Assembly: GCF_022447245.1 (NCBI RefSeq)
Contig: NZ_JAKVBC010000025.1
Coordinates: forward strand, 1-64,000
DNA length: 64,000 nt
DNA from: Kordia sp.
Lineage (GTDB): Bacteria > Bacteroidota > Bacteroidia > Flavobacteriales > Flavobacteriaceae
Direction: 5' to 3'
Shown in pieces: positions 1-9,752 of the stretch. How positions within the stretch are numbered: position 1 is the first letter of the stretch; each line of letters starts with the position of its first letter. The notes beneath the pieces were generated by a model that had not been told where the DNA came from, ran no database searches, and saw nothing but the letters and a program-made list of their open reading frames with translations. The position numbers and the translations under genes were made by a program.

Positions 1-1
1 T

Positions 2-496
2 GTACGTCCACAAAATTTGGCAGAAGATACAACACCAACCTTGCCCGTTATACAACATGCGGTTTCTTTCTTAGAAAAAGAAGGGAAACACTTTGATGCG
101 ATTTGTTTATTGCAACCTACAAGTCCATTTCGACCAAAAGGATTTTTAGATAAAGCGTTAGAAACATTCAAAGAAAAACAAACTGATTCGTTAGTTTCTG
201 TATTAGAAGTTCCGCATCAATATAATCCACATTGGACATTTGAGCCAAATACAGATGGAATATTGCAAATCGCGACAGGAGAAAAAAATATCATTCCAAG
301 ACGACAAGAATTACCAAAAGCTTATCATAGAGATGGAAGTGTATATATTACCAAAACTAATGTACTAATGCAGGAAAATACATTGTATGGGAATTCATTA
401 GCATATATTGTTTCCGAAGACAAATATTATGTAAACATTGATACGTTGGAAGATTGGGAAAAAGCGTCAGAATTAGCAAAAACAATTACACTTTGA
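2..496 (+). CDS. CMP-nonulosonate cytidylyltransferase (NeuA/PseF/LegF-like), 5' truncated by window edge
   Basis: This enzyme family activates a nine-carbon sialic-acid-like sugar with CTP to give the CMP-sugar used by glycosyltransferases. The open frame runs through the left edge, so the N-terminal nucleotide-binding part is missing; the visible part starts at RPQNLAEDTT. Family motifs seen are LLQPTSPFR, RRQELPKAYHRDGSVY and a closing NIDTLEDWEKA (the NID/DIDTxxDxxxA end typical of the family). The gene heads the glycan operon and overlaps the next reading frame by 4 nt. The exact sugar (neuraminic, legionaminic or pseudaminic) cannot be decided because the synthase genes would lie to the left of the window. 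Confidence 0.88.
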   Translation, partial: VRPQNLAEDTTPTLPVIQHAVSFLEKEGKHFDAICLLQPTSPFRPKGFLDKALETFKEKQTDSLVSVLEVPHQYNPHWTFEPNTDGILQIATGEKNIIPRRQELPKAYHRDGSVYITKTNVLMQENTLYGNSLAYIVSEDKYYVNIDTLEDWEKASELAKTITL

Positions 497-2067
497 AACT
501 TGTAAAACATACTATAACAAATTTTCATATTTCTTTTGGAAAAGACGGTTTTGATATGCAGCTTTTCAAAAAAGAAAATCAAGGAAGTACGTTGTACACT
601 TTTGAAAGTGAATCGTATGAAATTGTTTGGTATTCATCGGATCATGATGAAGAAAAAATATTAGCTTTTTGTGAAGAATTGCATGATAATTTTGAGAAAG
701 CTTTAGAAAAAGCATACAATGTTTTGGGAGGTATTTTTGAAATTTTTATTCGCAATAACAAAAGTGATAAATTTTTTGTTTTAAGTGATTTACATGGCGT
801 TAGTGGGAGTTTTAATTTAAATGTTGAAAATCAACTAGTTTTCTTCTTAAACTTCCAAAATTTCAAAGAATTACAAATTTCATTACAATTCGATCCACTT
901 GGCGTACAAGGACATTTTGCTTTTGGATACCAAGTGCAACCGTTTCCATTACCCTACAAAGGAATTTCTAGAATTCAAGGCGGAAAATTGCACACTTTTG
1001 ATGCTGATTTGAATCATTCAACAAAAGAATTGGCAATCACTTTTTCAAACGAAAAACCAACATTTTCATTACAAAATACCACAAAAGCTACTGAAAAGTT
1101 ATTTTTTGGCGCAACAGCAGGAAAAGACAGTTTGGCATTGTTAGGTCAAGTCAAGGAAGGAAATGAACATTTAAAGGTGGGAAACTTTGGAAATGTCTAT
1201 TCCGCAGATGTCATTCAAGGAAAGGAAGTTGCCGTAAAATTAGATATTTCATACGATCATACTACTTTGTGTGATGAAAGTGAATTTGAACATTATGCCA
1301 AGGAAATCGCCAATATTTCTGGTGGTTTAGGAACAATTTCCTATGTTGATATGCTCAAATTTGTAGATCAAGGAATTCCAAACGATTACAGTTATGTCAT
1401 GGGTGAAGCAGGTGAATGTGTACGTATGTTTTTTCCTGAAGATTCGAATCTTTCAAAAGCTATGCACAACTATTTAACACCAAAAGAATTTTTAGCTGAA
1501 TCATTTGTGTCTGATTATGAAGTGTTTATTGAATCGTATCCTGAGAATATTTCCTCAGAAATCATAAAAAATTACGAAGGAAACTCAAATGCTGAAATAT
1601 TAGTCAATTTTTATCGAAAAGGACGTTTACCAGGGAATTTTGGGAATCGACACAAGATATTATCAGCCTTAAGAAATAAGATAACACCTTTTTTACACGA
1701 AAAATTCATTCAAACAACACACAATTTGCCACATGAACATTATAAAAACGATCAAATTCATGAGCAAATTATTTATGATTCCAATCAGGATTTATTAGCG
1801 TTTTTTAGAAATCCTGTACAGTCCGATATCTCTGTTCAAAACTGGAATCATCGCATTTCCAATGAAATAGGAGAGAAGTTGTATGAACTATTAGAAAAAC
1901 ATATTGATGCGTTAAAATTAGTGTTTGACACAAATAAAGTCTTGGCTTTGGCAAAAAAGCAACAAAAAAATCCGAATAGAGGAGTTTATTTTCTTTTCAG
2001 AGTCCTTTCAATGGCTATATTTGTGGACAATATCAATAACGCGATTACCCCATGCGAAAAAAGATAA
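493..2067 (+). CDS. asparagine-synthetase-like protein of the glycan locus
   Basis: About 524 aa. The start chosen is TTG at 493, which overlaps the previous stop (TTGA); the frame stays open further upstream only inside the previous gene. The layout resembles class B asparagine synthetases: an N-terminal glutaminase-like region (GGIFEIFI at about 78, then FVLSDLHGVSGSF), the FAFGYQVQPFPLPYKGI stretch with QGGKLHTFDADL, and a PP-loop-like segment FFGATAGKDSLALLG at about 204. The usual Met-Cys N terminus of a glutamine amidotransferase is not present and the SGGxDS loop is replaced by TAGKDS. An amide-forming or other adenylating role in glycan modification is inference. The family assignment is by motif order only. 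Confidence 0.6.
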   Translation: MKLVKHTITNFHISFGKDGFDMQLFKKENQGSTLYTFESESYEIVWYSSDHDEEKILAFCEELHDNFEKALEKAYNVLGGIFEIFIRNNKSDKFFVLSDLHGVSGSFNLNVENQLVFFLNFQNFKELQISLQFDPLGVQGHFAFGYQVQPFPLPYKGISRIQGGKLHTFDADLNHSTKELAITFSNEKPTFSLQNTTKATEKLFFGATAGKDSLALLGQVKEGNEHLKVGNFGNVYSADVIQGKEVAVKLDISYDHTTLCDESEFEHYAKEIANISGGLGTISYVDMLKFVDQGIPNDYSYVMGEAGECVRMFFPEDSNLSKAMHNYLTPKEFLAESFVSDYEVFIESYPENISSEIIKNYEGNSNAEILVNFYRKGRLPGNFGNRHKILSALRNKITPFLHEKFIQTTHNLPHEHYKNDQIHEQIIYDSNQDLLAFFRNPVQSDISVQNWNHRISNEIGEKLYELLEKHIDALKLVFDTNKVLALAKKQQKNPNRGVYFLFRVLSMAIFVDNINNAITPCEKR

Positions 2068-3452
2068 TTTCCATATTTGTGGGATATCAAAGTTTTGAAA
2101 ATCATTACGCAAGTGATTTCTTTGAAACTCCCGAAAACATTGACATGTTGGTTTGGCACAACGTGAAGTCATCAGCATTGGGAAAATTGCCAAAAGACAT
2201 TCAAACGCAGCAACTTCCTGAATTTGATTACAAAGGAAAAACTGACTTTTTACGCTATCTAAAAGCGAAGTCAACCTTGCGTTACAATGATAAAACACAA
2301 GCAACGAAAAAACATTTATTATACCGAGTTGCACCAGGAAAGAGTAATTTTAAGAAAAAACTAAAATTTGGTTTGATTAGCGTGTTATCAAGATGCTACG
2401 CTTCCAAAAAAGGAATTCAAAAATTAGAGGATAATTTCTTTAATCAAACGAGAACTTCTACATATTACAATCAATGTTTGGCATATCTTAAAGCAAATAC
2501 GCCAGATATGATTTATTGTTCGCATCAAGTTTCCAGTTTATCGCTAGCGCCAGTATTGGCAGCACGTGATTTGGGAATTCCTGTAGTGAGTTTTATCCAT
2601 TCATGGGACAATCTTCCAAAAGGAAATAAAATGCTCAAAGCTGATTATTACTTGGTTTGGAGCGATTATATGAAGGAAGAAATGACTGCGTATTATCCCG
2701 ATGAAGTCAAAGAAAACAATATTAAAGTCACAGGAACACCACAATTTGTATGTTACACAAAACCAGAATATCTAATTGAAAAAGAATTATTCTACAAAGC
2801 ATACAACTTACCAATAAACAAAAAATTACTCTGTTTTTCAGGAAATTTCACATCTATTGGTATGGACGATCCATTGTATTTAAAAGATCTAGCGGAAGCA
2901 GTAAAAGCGCATAATCAAACAAGCTCTGAGCAATATCATGTTATTTTACGTGCAAATCCAGCAGACTACAATCAAGGATTCATTCCAATTTTAGCCGAAT
3001 ATAAAGATGTTATTACGGAAGTCATTCCTACATGGAATCATGAAGAATTTCCATTGCCAGACACTTACAGACTGAACTCAAATTTAGGTGTTTTAGACAG
3101 TACATTGTACTACAGTAGTGCGATATTCAATATTGGTTCAACGATGGCATTAGATGCGATACTGTTAGGGAAACCAGCATTTTATTGTCATTACAAGCAA
3201 ACAAATGGACACAAAGATTTTAATATAGATCGCTTGTATCAATTTGTCCATTTCAAAACATTTAACAAGCATCCAAAAGCGATTCATTTGTTGCAAAAAC
3301 CAGAAGCTTTAGCAAGAATTTTACAAGATTTTGATACCTTAGAGCAACAAAATAGAGATGAACGTGCTGCCTGGGCAAAAAGTATTGCTAAACATCCGCT
3401 AAACGAGTTTCGTGCTCGAATGTATAATGCTTTTCAAAACGTATTGAGCTAA
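2052..3452 (+). CDS. GT-B-like glycosyltransferase of surface polysaccharide
   Basis: 466 aa, no signal peptide or clear membrane segment. It starts 16 nt inside the preceding gene and its stop abuts the next ATG, so it is translationally coupled. The middle part (SLAPVLAARDLGIPVVSFIHSW, then DYYLVWSDYMKEEM, then KVTGTPQF) has the order seen in GT-B sugar transferases that act on surface carbohydrates. Near the C terminus the segment NIGSTMALDAILLGKPAFY resembles their donor-binding region. The donor and acceptor sugars cannot be read from sequence. Assignment rests on overall pattern and context. Confidence 0.6.
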   Translation: MRKKIISIFVGYQSFENHYASDFFETPENIDMLVWHNVKSSALGKLPKDIQTQQLPEFDYKGKTDFLRYLKAKSTLRYNDKTQATKKHLLYRVAPGKSNFKKKLKFGLISVLSRCYASKKGIQKLEDNFFNQTRTSTYYNQCLAYLKANTPDMIYCSHQVSSLSLAPVLAARDLGIPVVSFIHSWDNLPKGNKMLKADYYLVWSDYMKEEMTAYYPDEVKENNIKVTGTPQFVCYTKPEYLIEKELFYKAYNLPINKKLLCFSGNFTSIGMDDPLYLKDLAEAVKAHNQTSSEQYHVILRANPADYNQGFIPILAEYKDVITEVIPTWNHEEFPLPDTYRLNSNLGVLDSTLYYSSAIFNIGSTMALDAILLGKPAFYCHYKQTNGHKDFNIDRLYQFVHFKTFNKHPKAIHLLQKPEALARILQDFDTLEQQNRDERAAWAKSIAKHPLNEFRARMYNAFQNVLS

Positions 3453-4591
3453 TGCATATTGCTTTCTTACTTCGCGAATATCCACATGAAAAGCTCCCGA
3501 AATCTGCGGGAATAGGGACAAGTACGAAAAATTTGCTCAAAGCACTGGTAGATAAAGGATTGAAAATTACCGTGTTTACGTATTTTCAAGACAAACAAGA
3601 AGTTTTTCAAGATGGAGACATTACGATTCATAAAATAAAACTTCGTAAATATCCTGTATTAACATGGAAATTGAATGAAGGAATCATCAACAAATACATC
3701 AATAAAATTATCAAAAAAGACAAAATTGATGTATTGGAAGTGGTAGATTGGACAGGAATTACGGCAAATATGAACTTTTCCATTCCACAAGTAATGCGTT
3801 TGCACGGAAGCGATACTTTTTTTTGTCATTTAGAGGGAAGAGAAATCAAGCAAGCTAATTTTAATCGTGAACAAAAAGCACTTCAAAAAGCCACTAAAAT
3901 CATTGCGGTAAGTCAGATTGTGGCTGAAAAGACAAACACATTATTCAATACAAATAGAGATATCACGGTAATTCCGAATGGAATATATGTGGAAGATTTT
4001 CAACCAGCTATATCCAAAAGACAAGGAGAAACAATACTATACTTTGGAACCTTAATTCGTAAAAAGGGCATTCTCGAATTGGCATATATTTTTAACGATT
4101 TAATTCAGAAAAATAGTAACTGTCAGTTATTATTGGTTGGAAATGATGCAAAAGATGCGAAAGAACAGCGTTCCACTTGGGAAATCTTTCAAGAAACACT
4201 TTCGGCGGAAGCTGCAAAAAAAGTAAACTATCTCGGAGTTGTGAATTACGATCGTATGAAGGAATTGATAAATGAAGTCAGTGTTTGTGTGTTTCCTTCG
4301 TTAGCAGAATCGTTCGGAATGGTGACTATAGAAGCGATGGCGCTTGAGAAACCATTTGTAAATACCAATTATCCGTGGGCAGAAGAAATTGTTGATGATA
4401 GGGAAACAGGTTTTTTAGTCGATCCGAAGTCACATGCGGAATTTGCAGATAAAATCAATTTGTTATTGACAGATAGGGATTTGGCTTCAAACATGGCAAA
4501 AAAAGCACGACAAGAAGCCATCAAACGATTTGATATTACTAAAATTGCAATTCAAAACATAACAGTTTATAACGCATTAATAACACAATAA
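3452..4591 (+). CDS. glycosyltransferase family 4
   Basis: 379 aa retaining GT4-type transferase. The N-terminal half opens with HIAFLLREYPHEKLPKSAGIGTST, typical of the acceptor-side Rossmann domain with its Gly-rich loop. The C-terminal half has PNGIYVEDF, ILYFGTLIRKKGILEL and the E-x7-E region FPSLAESFGMVTIEAMALEKP that binds the nucleotide sugar. It starts at the last base of the preceding stop codon and is followed by an ATG at the same kind of 1-nt overlap. It adds one sugar during repeat-unit assembly; specificity is unknown. Confidence 0.9.
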   Translation: MHIAFLLREYPHEKLPKSAGIGTSTKNLLKALVDKGLKITVFTYFQDKQEVFQDGDITIHKIKLRKYPVLTWKLNEGIINKYINKIIKKDKIDVLEVVDWTGITANMNFSIPQVMRLHGSDTFFCHLEGREIKQANFNREQKALQKATKIIAVSQIVAEKTNTLFNTNRDITVIPNGIYVEDFQPAISKRQGETILYFGTLIRKKGILELAYIFNDLIQKNSNCQLLLVGNDAKDAKEQRSTWEIFQETLSAEAAKKVNYLGVVNYDRMKELINEVSVCVFPSLAESFGMVTIEAMALEKPFVNTNYPWAEEIVDDRETGFLVDPKSHAEFADKINLLLTDRDLASNMAKKARQEAIKRFDITKIAIQNITVYNALITQ

Positions 4592-5433
4592 TGATCAATA
4601 AAGTACCTACAAAGCTTAAAAAACGGCGAAAAAAGTTTCAAAGTCATCCTTTAATCAAAGGAAATGCAAATGGTGCTTTGTTTAGATATATTAAATTTAA
4701 TGTGATTCAAACCATAAGTCCAAAAGACAGAAAATACAATTGGATTCATGGATTGAAGTTTTTTGCTAAAAAAGGTGATGCGGGAATCGTATCAAATATA
4801 TACATAAAACTAGCTGATTACGAGGATTCTATGTTTCTGATGAAACATTTGAAAAAAGATGATGTATTTGTAGATATTGGGGCAAACGTAGGACATTTTA
4901 CCTTATTGGCTTCCGGTGTGGCAAAAGCACGAACGATTGCGATTGAACCAATTCCAAACACGTACGAAAAGTTGTTAAAAAATGTACATGTAAACAATTT
5001 ACAAGATAATGTTGAATGTTTAAACATTGGTTTAGGAGAAGAAAAAGGCGAACTAAAATTTACCAAAGGTTTTGATGTCATGAACAGAGTTGCGCTTGAA
5101 AATGAAACCGTTCCCACAATTACGGTTCCTATCCAAAGGTTAGATGATGTATTGATAAGTGAAGAACCAACGTTTTTGAAAATTGATGTTGAAGGATTTG
5201 AATACTTCGTTTTAAAAGGTGCAACAGAAACACTTCAAAAATCATCTTTAAAATATATATTGTTAGAGTTTAACAATTCGGGCGATAAATTCGGAATTTC
5301 TGACGAAAAAGTCTTTGAATTTGTGACATCCTTCGGTTTTAAGCCAATTTCGTATGATGTAGAACAGCACAAAATACAGGTGGAAACATCATACCGAACA
5401 GATAAGTTTAATACAATACTCGTAAGAGAATAA
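4591..5433 (+). CDS. FkbM-family SAM-dependent methyltransferase
   Basis: 280 aa. The SAM-binding core is visible as VFVDIGANVGHFTLLAS (motif I) followed by the acidic IAIEPIPNTYEKL (motif II). The FkbM signature FLKIDVEGFEYFVLKGA and the closing LLEFNN match the family. These enzymes O-methylate sugars or other small groups and are common in surface-glycan loci, where they often cap or decorate residues. The basic, Lys/Arg-rich first 30 residues precede the fold. The gene overlaps its upstream neighbour by 1 nt and is 7 nt from the next, fitting one operon. Confidence 0.9.
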   Translation: MINKVPTKLKKRRKKFQSHPLIKGNANGALFRYIKFNVIQTISPKDRKYNWIHGLKFFAKKGDAGIVSNIYIKLADYEDSMFLMKHLKKDDVFVDIGANVGHFTLLASGVAKARTIAIEPIPNTYEKLLKNVHVNNLQDNVECLNIGLGEEKGELKFTKGFDVMNRVALENETVPTITVPIQRLDDVLISEEPTFLKIDVEGFEYFVLKGATETLQKSSLKYILLEFNNSGDKFGISDEKVFEFVTSFGFKPISYDVEQHKIQVETSYRTDKFNTILVRE

Positions 5434-5440
5434 GGAATTC

Positions 5441-6466
5441 ATGCAATTTAGTCTCATCATTTGTACATACATGCGCCCAAAACCCTTGCAAACACTATTG
5501 CAATCGGTGGCTGCGCAATCATTGTATCCAAATGAGATTTTAATTGTTGATGGTTCTCGAAACGATGAAACGAAGGAAATATTAACCCAAAATCCATTCA
5601 AAAATCTACTTTATTTTAAAGTTGATGATGCAGATCGTGGGCTAACAAAACAACGAAATTTTGGAATTAAAAAAGTAGCAAATACCAGTGGAATTGTATG
5701 CTTTTTAGATGATGATACTATTCTTGAGAAAGAGTATTTTAAAAACCTCATAGAAACGTATAATACGTATCCAAAAGCGCTTGGAGTTGGTGGTTTTATT
5801 ACGAATGAAGTATACTGGACGAAAATTACAGAGACCATAAAACCACCTGCGAAATCGTTTATAAATGATGGTTGGTTTAGAAGTGAATCGTTACGATTTA
5901 GATTGCGTAAAAAAATTGGCTTACTCGATGCTACGAAACCGTGTTATTTACCATCGTTCGCACATGGACGTTCTGTAAGTTTCTTGCCGCCAACGGATAA
6001 AATATATCCTGTGGAACTCTTTATGGGTGGCGTTTCATCATTCAAAAAAGAAATTTTAGACAAGATTAAGTTTTCCACCTATTTTGAAGGATACGGATTG
6101 TATGAAGATGCCGATTTTACACTGCGAGTTTCAAAATTGGGACAATTATATGTCAATACAGCTGCAAAGTTAGAACATCATCACGATGCAGCAGGAAGAC
6201 CAAACCAGTATAAGTATGGTAAAATGGTCGTAAAAAATGGTTGGTATGTATGGCGTGTAAAATATGCGAATCCAAGCTTAAAAGCACGTTTCAAATGGAA
6301 TGCAACGGTATTATTCTTGGCGTTTTTAAGGTTAACAAATATATTTACCCAATCACAAAAAAAAGCAGCATTCACAGAAGCTTTAGGTAGATTTGCCGCT
6401 TGGTTTCAACTTTGGTTTCAAAAACCTAAAATACAACGAGATACGGTTAAAAATGTTGTAAATTAA
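5441..6466 (+). CDS. glycosyltransferase family 2
   Basis: 341 aa inverting GT2 enzyme with GT-A fold. It begins FSLIICTYMRPKPLQTLLQS and has EILIVDGSRND, the DXD-like metal site VCFLDDDTILE near residue 90, and a later YEDADFTLRVSKLG segment that corresponds to the catalytic-base region. A hydrophobic stretch near 285-300 (ATVLFLAFLRLTNIF) may associate with the membrane. It starts 7 nt after the FkbM gene and is separated by 1 nt from the next gene. Donor sugar unknown. Confidence 0.9.
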   Translation: MQFSLIICTYMRPKPLQTLLQSVAAQSLYPNEILIVDGSRNDETKEILTQNPFKNLLYFKVDDADRGLTKQRNFGIKKVANTSGIVCFLDDDTILEKEYFKNLIETYNTYPKALGVGGFITNEVYWTKITETIKPPAKSFINDGWFRSESLRFRLRKKIGLLDATKPCYLPSFAHGRSVSFLPPTDKIYPVELFMGGVSSFKKEILDKIKFSTYFEGYGLYEDADFTLRVSKLGQLYVNTAAKLEHHHDAAGRPNQYKYGKMVVKNGWYVWRVKYANPSLKARFKWNATVLFLAFLRLTNIFTQSQKKAAFTEALGRFAAWFQLWFQKPKIQRDTVKNVVN

Positions 6467-6467
6467 T

Positions 6468-7583
6468 ATGAATTTTCTAATTATCACACATGTTCTACAT
6501 GCTCAAAAAGCCTCTGAATACCTCGCATACGCGCCGTATGTAAAGGAAATGAACTTGTGGTTGAAATATGTAGATAAAGTTACGATTGTAGCACCATTGT
6601 TGGAAGACAAAGAAATTCGTCCCATTGATATCGCATATGAGCATGACAATATCGATTTCAAATCAATTCCGGCGTTTAATCTATTAAGCATCAAGTCAAG
6701 CTTACAAACGCTTTTGGTGCTGCCTATTATCTTTTTTAAAATCATTGGCGCGATGCGAAAAGCAGATCATATTCACTTGCGCTGTCCAGGAAATATTGGA
6801 TTGATAGGTTGTATTGCTCAAATTTTCTTTCCGTCGAAAACAAAAACTGCAAAATATGCAGGAAATTGGGATCCCAAGAGTAAGCAACCATTGAGTTATA
6901 GATTGCAAAAAAGAATACTGTCCAATACATTTCTAACCAAAAAAATGAACGTTTTGGTATATGGGGATTGGAAAAATCAAACAAAAAATATAAAATCGTT
7001 TTTTACTGCAACTTATCGAGATAGTGATAAAGCCGCGGTTGTAAAACGTACTTTTGACGAAACGATTCGTTTCAGTTTTGTAGGCTCACTATCGCCAGGA
7101 AAACGTCCGTTGTTAACCATTCAAACTGTGGAAGCATTGCGTCAACGTAATTATAATGTACGTTTGGATGTTTTTGGTGATGGCGCAAAACGAGAAGAGT
7201 TAGAAACATACATCAAACAAAACCAATTGGAGTCATTCATTACGTTGCATGGAAATGTAACCGCTGACGAAGTGAAAAAAGTACACAAAACTGCGCATTT
7301 TATGATGTTGCCATCTAAATCGGAAGGTTGGCCAAAAGTGGTTGCAGAAGCGATGTTTTGGGGAAGTTTGCCAATTGTGACTAAAATTTCTTGTGTTCCA
7401 TATATGTTAGATGAAGGAAATCGCGGGATTTTAATTGATCCAACAGTAGAAAATGCAGTTTCAGAAATAGAAAAGGTGTTAAAATCACCTTCAACATATC
7501 AAGAAAAAGTAGAAAAAGCGATCGAATGGAGTAGAACATACACGCTTGATACTTTTGAAAACGAACTAAAATCATTGCTCTAA
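6468..7583 (+). CDS. glycosyltransferase family 4
   Basis: 371 aa. The N-terminal domain is less conserved than in the other GT4 genes here, with a hydrophobic LLVLPIIFFKIIGAM around 85 and HLRCPGNIGL nearby. The C-terminal domain is clear: RFSFVGSLSPGKRPLLTIQ, RLDVFGDGAKREELE, HGNVTADEV and the donor site LPSKSEGWPKVVAEAMFWG. The start ATG lies one base after the preceding stop and its own stop is followed immediately by the next ATG. A role in transferring one sugar of the surface glycan is inferred from family and context. Confidence 0.88.
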   Translation: MNFLIITHVLHAQKASEYLAYAPYVKEMNLWLKYVDKVTIVAPLLEDKEIRPIDIAYEHDNIDFKSIPAFNLLSIKSSLQTLLVLPIIFFKIIGAMRKADHIHLRCPGNIGLIGCIAQIFFPSKTKTAKYAGNWDPKSKQPLSYRLQKRILSNTFLTKKMNVLVYGDWKNQTKNIKSFFTATYRDSDKAAVVKRTFDETIRFSFVGSLSPGKRPLLTIQTVEALRQRNYNVRLDVFGDGAKREELETYIKQNQLESFITLHGNVTADEVKKVHKTAHFMMLPSKSEGWPKVVAEAMFWGSLPIVTKISCVPYMLDEGNRGILIDPTVENAVSEIEKVLKSPSTYQEKVEKAIEWSRTYTLDTFENELKSLL

Positions 7584-8636
7584 ATGCTGAATGTTTACAC
7601 AGATACAAAATTCATAGAGAAACATCCGAAAGGAGAGAAGTTTCCATTGATTTATGCCTTGTTGTTTGATGAACGCAATGAATTTATGGAAGTGAAGAAC
7701 TATTACCAATTGGTAGATTCAATTGAAGAGGCAGCTGTAGCATTTTTACCATTTTCATGGAATTATTACCTGAATCAAAATTTGCGAGCTGAAGCAGAAC
7801 ATTTCATAGATGAATGTCATAAAAAGAATCTAAAAGTGTTAACGTATATTTCGGGAGACCAAGGTGTAACGCCAACAAGAAAAGATGTATATGTGTTTCG
7901 AAATAGTGGATACAAGAGTAAAAAATTGGAACATCAGATTTCATTTCCTGCTTTTTTCAAAGATCCGCTGGTACATTACATCAATAAAGAAGATCATCAA
8001 GTTCGGGTAAAAGAAACAAAACCTGTGATTGGATTTGTAGGCCAAGCCACACCAAATTTGCTAAAAGCAGCAAAAGACATTGGTTTGATCGTATATAGAA
8101 ATCTAAAATTTCACTTAGGAAAAACGCGTTTAGAACCACAACAATGGTTTGCTGCTCCGTTTATGCGTTTCAAATATTTAAAACGTTTAGAAAAACATAA
8201 AGACATCAAAACGAATATCATTTATCGGGAACGTTATCGTGCTGGTGTACGTACAAATCGTTCGGCAGATAAGACTACGTATGAGTTTTATGAAAACATC
8301 AACGATTCCGATTATATATTCAATTTGCGTGGTGCAGGAAACTTTTCAGTACGTTTCTATCAAACCTTAGCTATGGGACGAATTCCGGTATTGATTGATA
8401 CGGATTGTTTATTGCCTTTAGAAGGAATCATTGATTGGACGCAGCATTGCATCCGTATTCCACAAGGAAAAGAACATGAAATGGAACAACGATTATTGGA
8501 ATTTCATCAAAACTTGACACAAGAGAAATTTGAAGAAATTCAGAAGGCGAATAGAAAGTTATGGGAAGACTACTTAACGTTAGTAAGCTTTTTTACCAGA
8601 ATTCATGATTTGTTGAAAGATGTAAATTATAAATAA
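7584..8636 (+). CDS. exostosin-like (GT47) glycosyltransferase
   Basis: 350 aa. The C-terminal half carries the pattern of the exostosin domain: a conserved KPVIGFVGQA block, TYEFYENINDSDYIFNLRG and GNFSVRFYQTLAMGRIPVLI, which is the signature of GT47 enzymes that build uronic-acid, galactose or xylose linkages in eukaryotes and some bacteria. No membrane anchor is seen, so the enzyme is probably cytosolic. It abuts the upstream GT4 gene. A 48-nt gap follows, the largest break in this part of the locus, but no terminator is visible in it. Confidence 0.75.
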   Translation: MLNVYTDTKFIEKHPKGEKFPLIYALLFDERNEFMEVKNYYQLVDSIEEAAVAFLPFSWNYYLNQNLRAEAEHFIDECHKKNLKVLTYISGDQGVTPTRKDVYVFRNSGYKSKKLEHQISFPAFFKDPLVHYINKEDHQVRVKETKPVIGFVGQATPNLLKAAKDIGLIVYRNLKFHLGKTRLEPQQWFAAPFMRFKYLKRLEKHKDIKTNIIYRERYRAGVRTNRSADKTTYEFYENINDSDYIFNLRGAGNFSVRFYQTLAMGRIPVLIDTDCLLPLEGIIDWTQHCIRIPQGKEHEMEQRLLEFHQNLTQEKFEEIQKANRKLWEDYLTLVSFFTRIHDLLKDVNYK

Positions 8637-8684
8637 CAAATTGAAATATTAACGAATAAAAAAACTATAACCTAACACCCAAAA

Positions 8685-9752
8685 ATGAAAACCCTTCAAG
8701 TCATAGATACACTGGATACTGGCGGCGCTGAAAAACTGGCGGTTACGTATGCCAATGCGTTGGCGACAGAAGTAGAAGCCTCGTTTTTATGTACGACACG
8801 AAAAGAAGGAGTATTGAAGAATCAAGTAGTAAAAGAAGTCGGTTATTTGTTTTTGAATCGTAAAAGCACCTTTGATCTTGGAGCTATTAAGCGATTGAAA
8901 TCCTTTATCAAAGAAAATGATATTAAGATTGTACATGCGCATGCAACTTCGTTTTTTATTGTGTTTTTGACGAAATTGATCTATCCAAAATTTAAAATGG
9001 TTTGGCATGATCATTACGGAAATAGTGAGTTTTTAGCAGAAAGAAAAGCCTTTGCTATCAAAATGGCTTCATACATGATGAATGGCGTGATCTCTGTTAA
9101 TCAGCGTTTGAAAGATTGGGCAGAACAAAATTTAGCGGTTTCAAAAGTTGTGTATTTGTCAAACTTTCCGGTAAAAAGTGAAACTGTAAAAGCAAACACT
9201 AAGTTAAAAGGAGTTGATGGAAAACGAATTGTATGTTTGGCAAACTTACGTCCACAAAAAGATCATTTGTTATTGTTACAGGCATTTAAAATGGTGCAAA
9301 AAGAAGAATGGACATTGCACTTGGTAGGAAAAGATTTTGAGGATGATTATTCGCGACAAATCAAATTGTATATTCACGATCATGATTTGAGCGGAAAAGT
9401 CTTTGTGTATGGAAGTAGGGAAGACGTGTCTCATATTTTGAATCAATGTGATATTGGAGTACTATCTTCGAAATCTGAAGGTTTACCTATTGCATTATTG
9501 GAATATGGATTACACGAACTAGCCGCTCTTGTTACCAATGTAGGTGAATGTAGCAGAGTTGTTTCTGATGAAACGAAAGGTTATTTAGTACCGCCAAATG
9601 AAGTAAGTCAGTTTTCTGAAAAATTAGCGTTATTAATTGAAAATGAATACGAATGTTTTGCGAAAGCAAAAGAACTAACCAAACATATACAAGAAAATTT
9701 TGCTCAAAAAGCAATCATACAACAGTTACTAAGTTTTTACAACAAATTGTAA
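8685..9752 (+). CDS. glycosyltransferase family 4
   Basis: 355 aa. A textbook GT4 start, LQVIDTLDTGGAEKLAVTYANAL, gives the Gly-Gly-Ala-Glu acceptor-side loop. The donor half shows RIVCLANLRPQKDHLLLLQAF, LHLVGKDFEDDY, FVYGSREDVSHIL and the E-x7-E site LSSKSEGLPIALLEYG. It is followed directly by the polymerase gene with no spacer. Function is addition of one sugar in the repeat unit, linkage unknown. Confidence 0.92.
   Translation: MKTLQVIDTLDTGGAEKLAVTYANALATEVEASFLCTTRKEGVLKNQVVKEVGYLFLNRKSTFDLGAIKRLKSFIKENDIKIVHAHATSFFIVFLTKLIYPKFKMVWHDHYGNSEFLAERKAFAIKMASYMMNGVISVNQRLKDWAEQNLAVSKVVYLSNFPVKSETVKANTKLKGVDGKRIVCLANLRPQKDHLLLLQAFKMVQKEEWTLHLVGKDFEDDYSRQIKLYIHDHDLSGKVFVYGSREDVSHILNQCDIGVLSSKSEGLPIALLEYGLHELAALVTNVGECSRVVSDETKGYLVPPNEVSQFSEKLALLIENEYECFAKAKELTKHIQENFAQKAIIQQLLSFYNKL

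Noticed and set aside
454-492. N-terminal extension of the asparagine-synthetase-like gene
   Set aside because: It lies entirely within the previous coding sequence and begins at a TTG; the TTG at 493 overlapping the stop is the better start.
4818-5117. Opposite-strand open frames inside glycan genes (and many similar ones)
   Set aside because: They are shadows of well-supported genes and show no family motifs or start signals.
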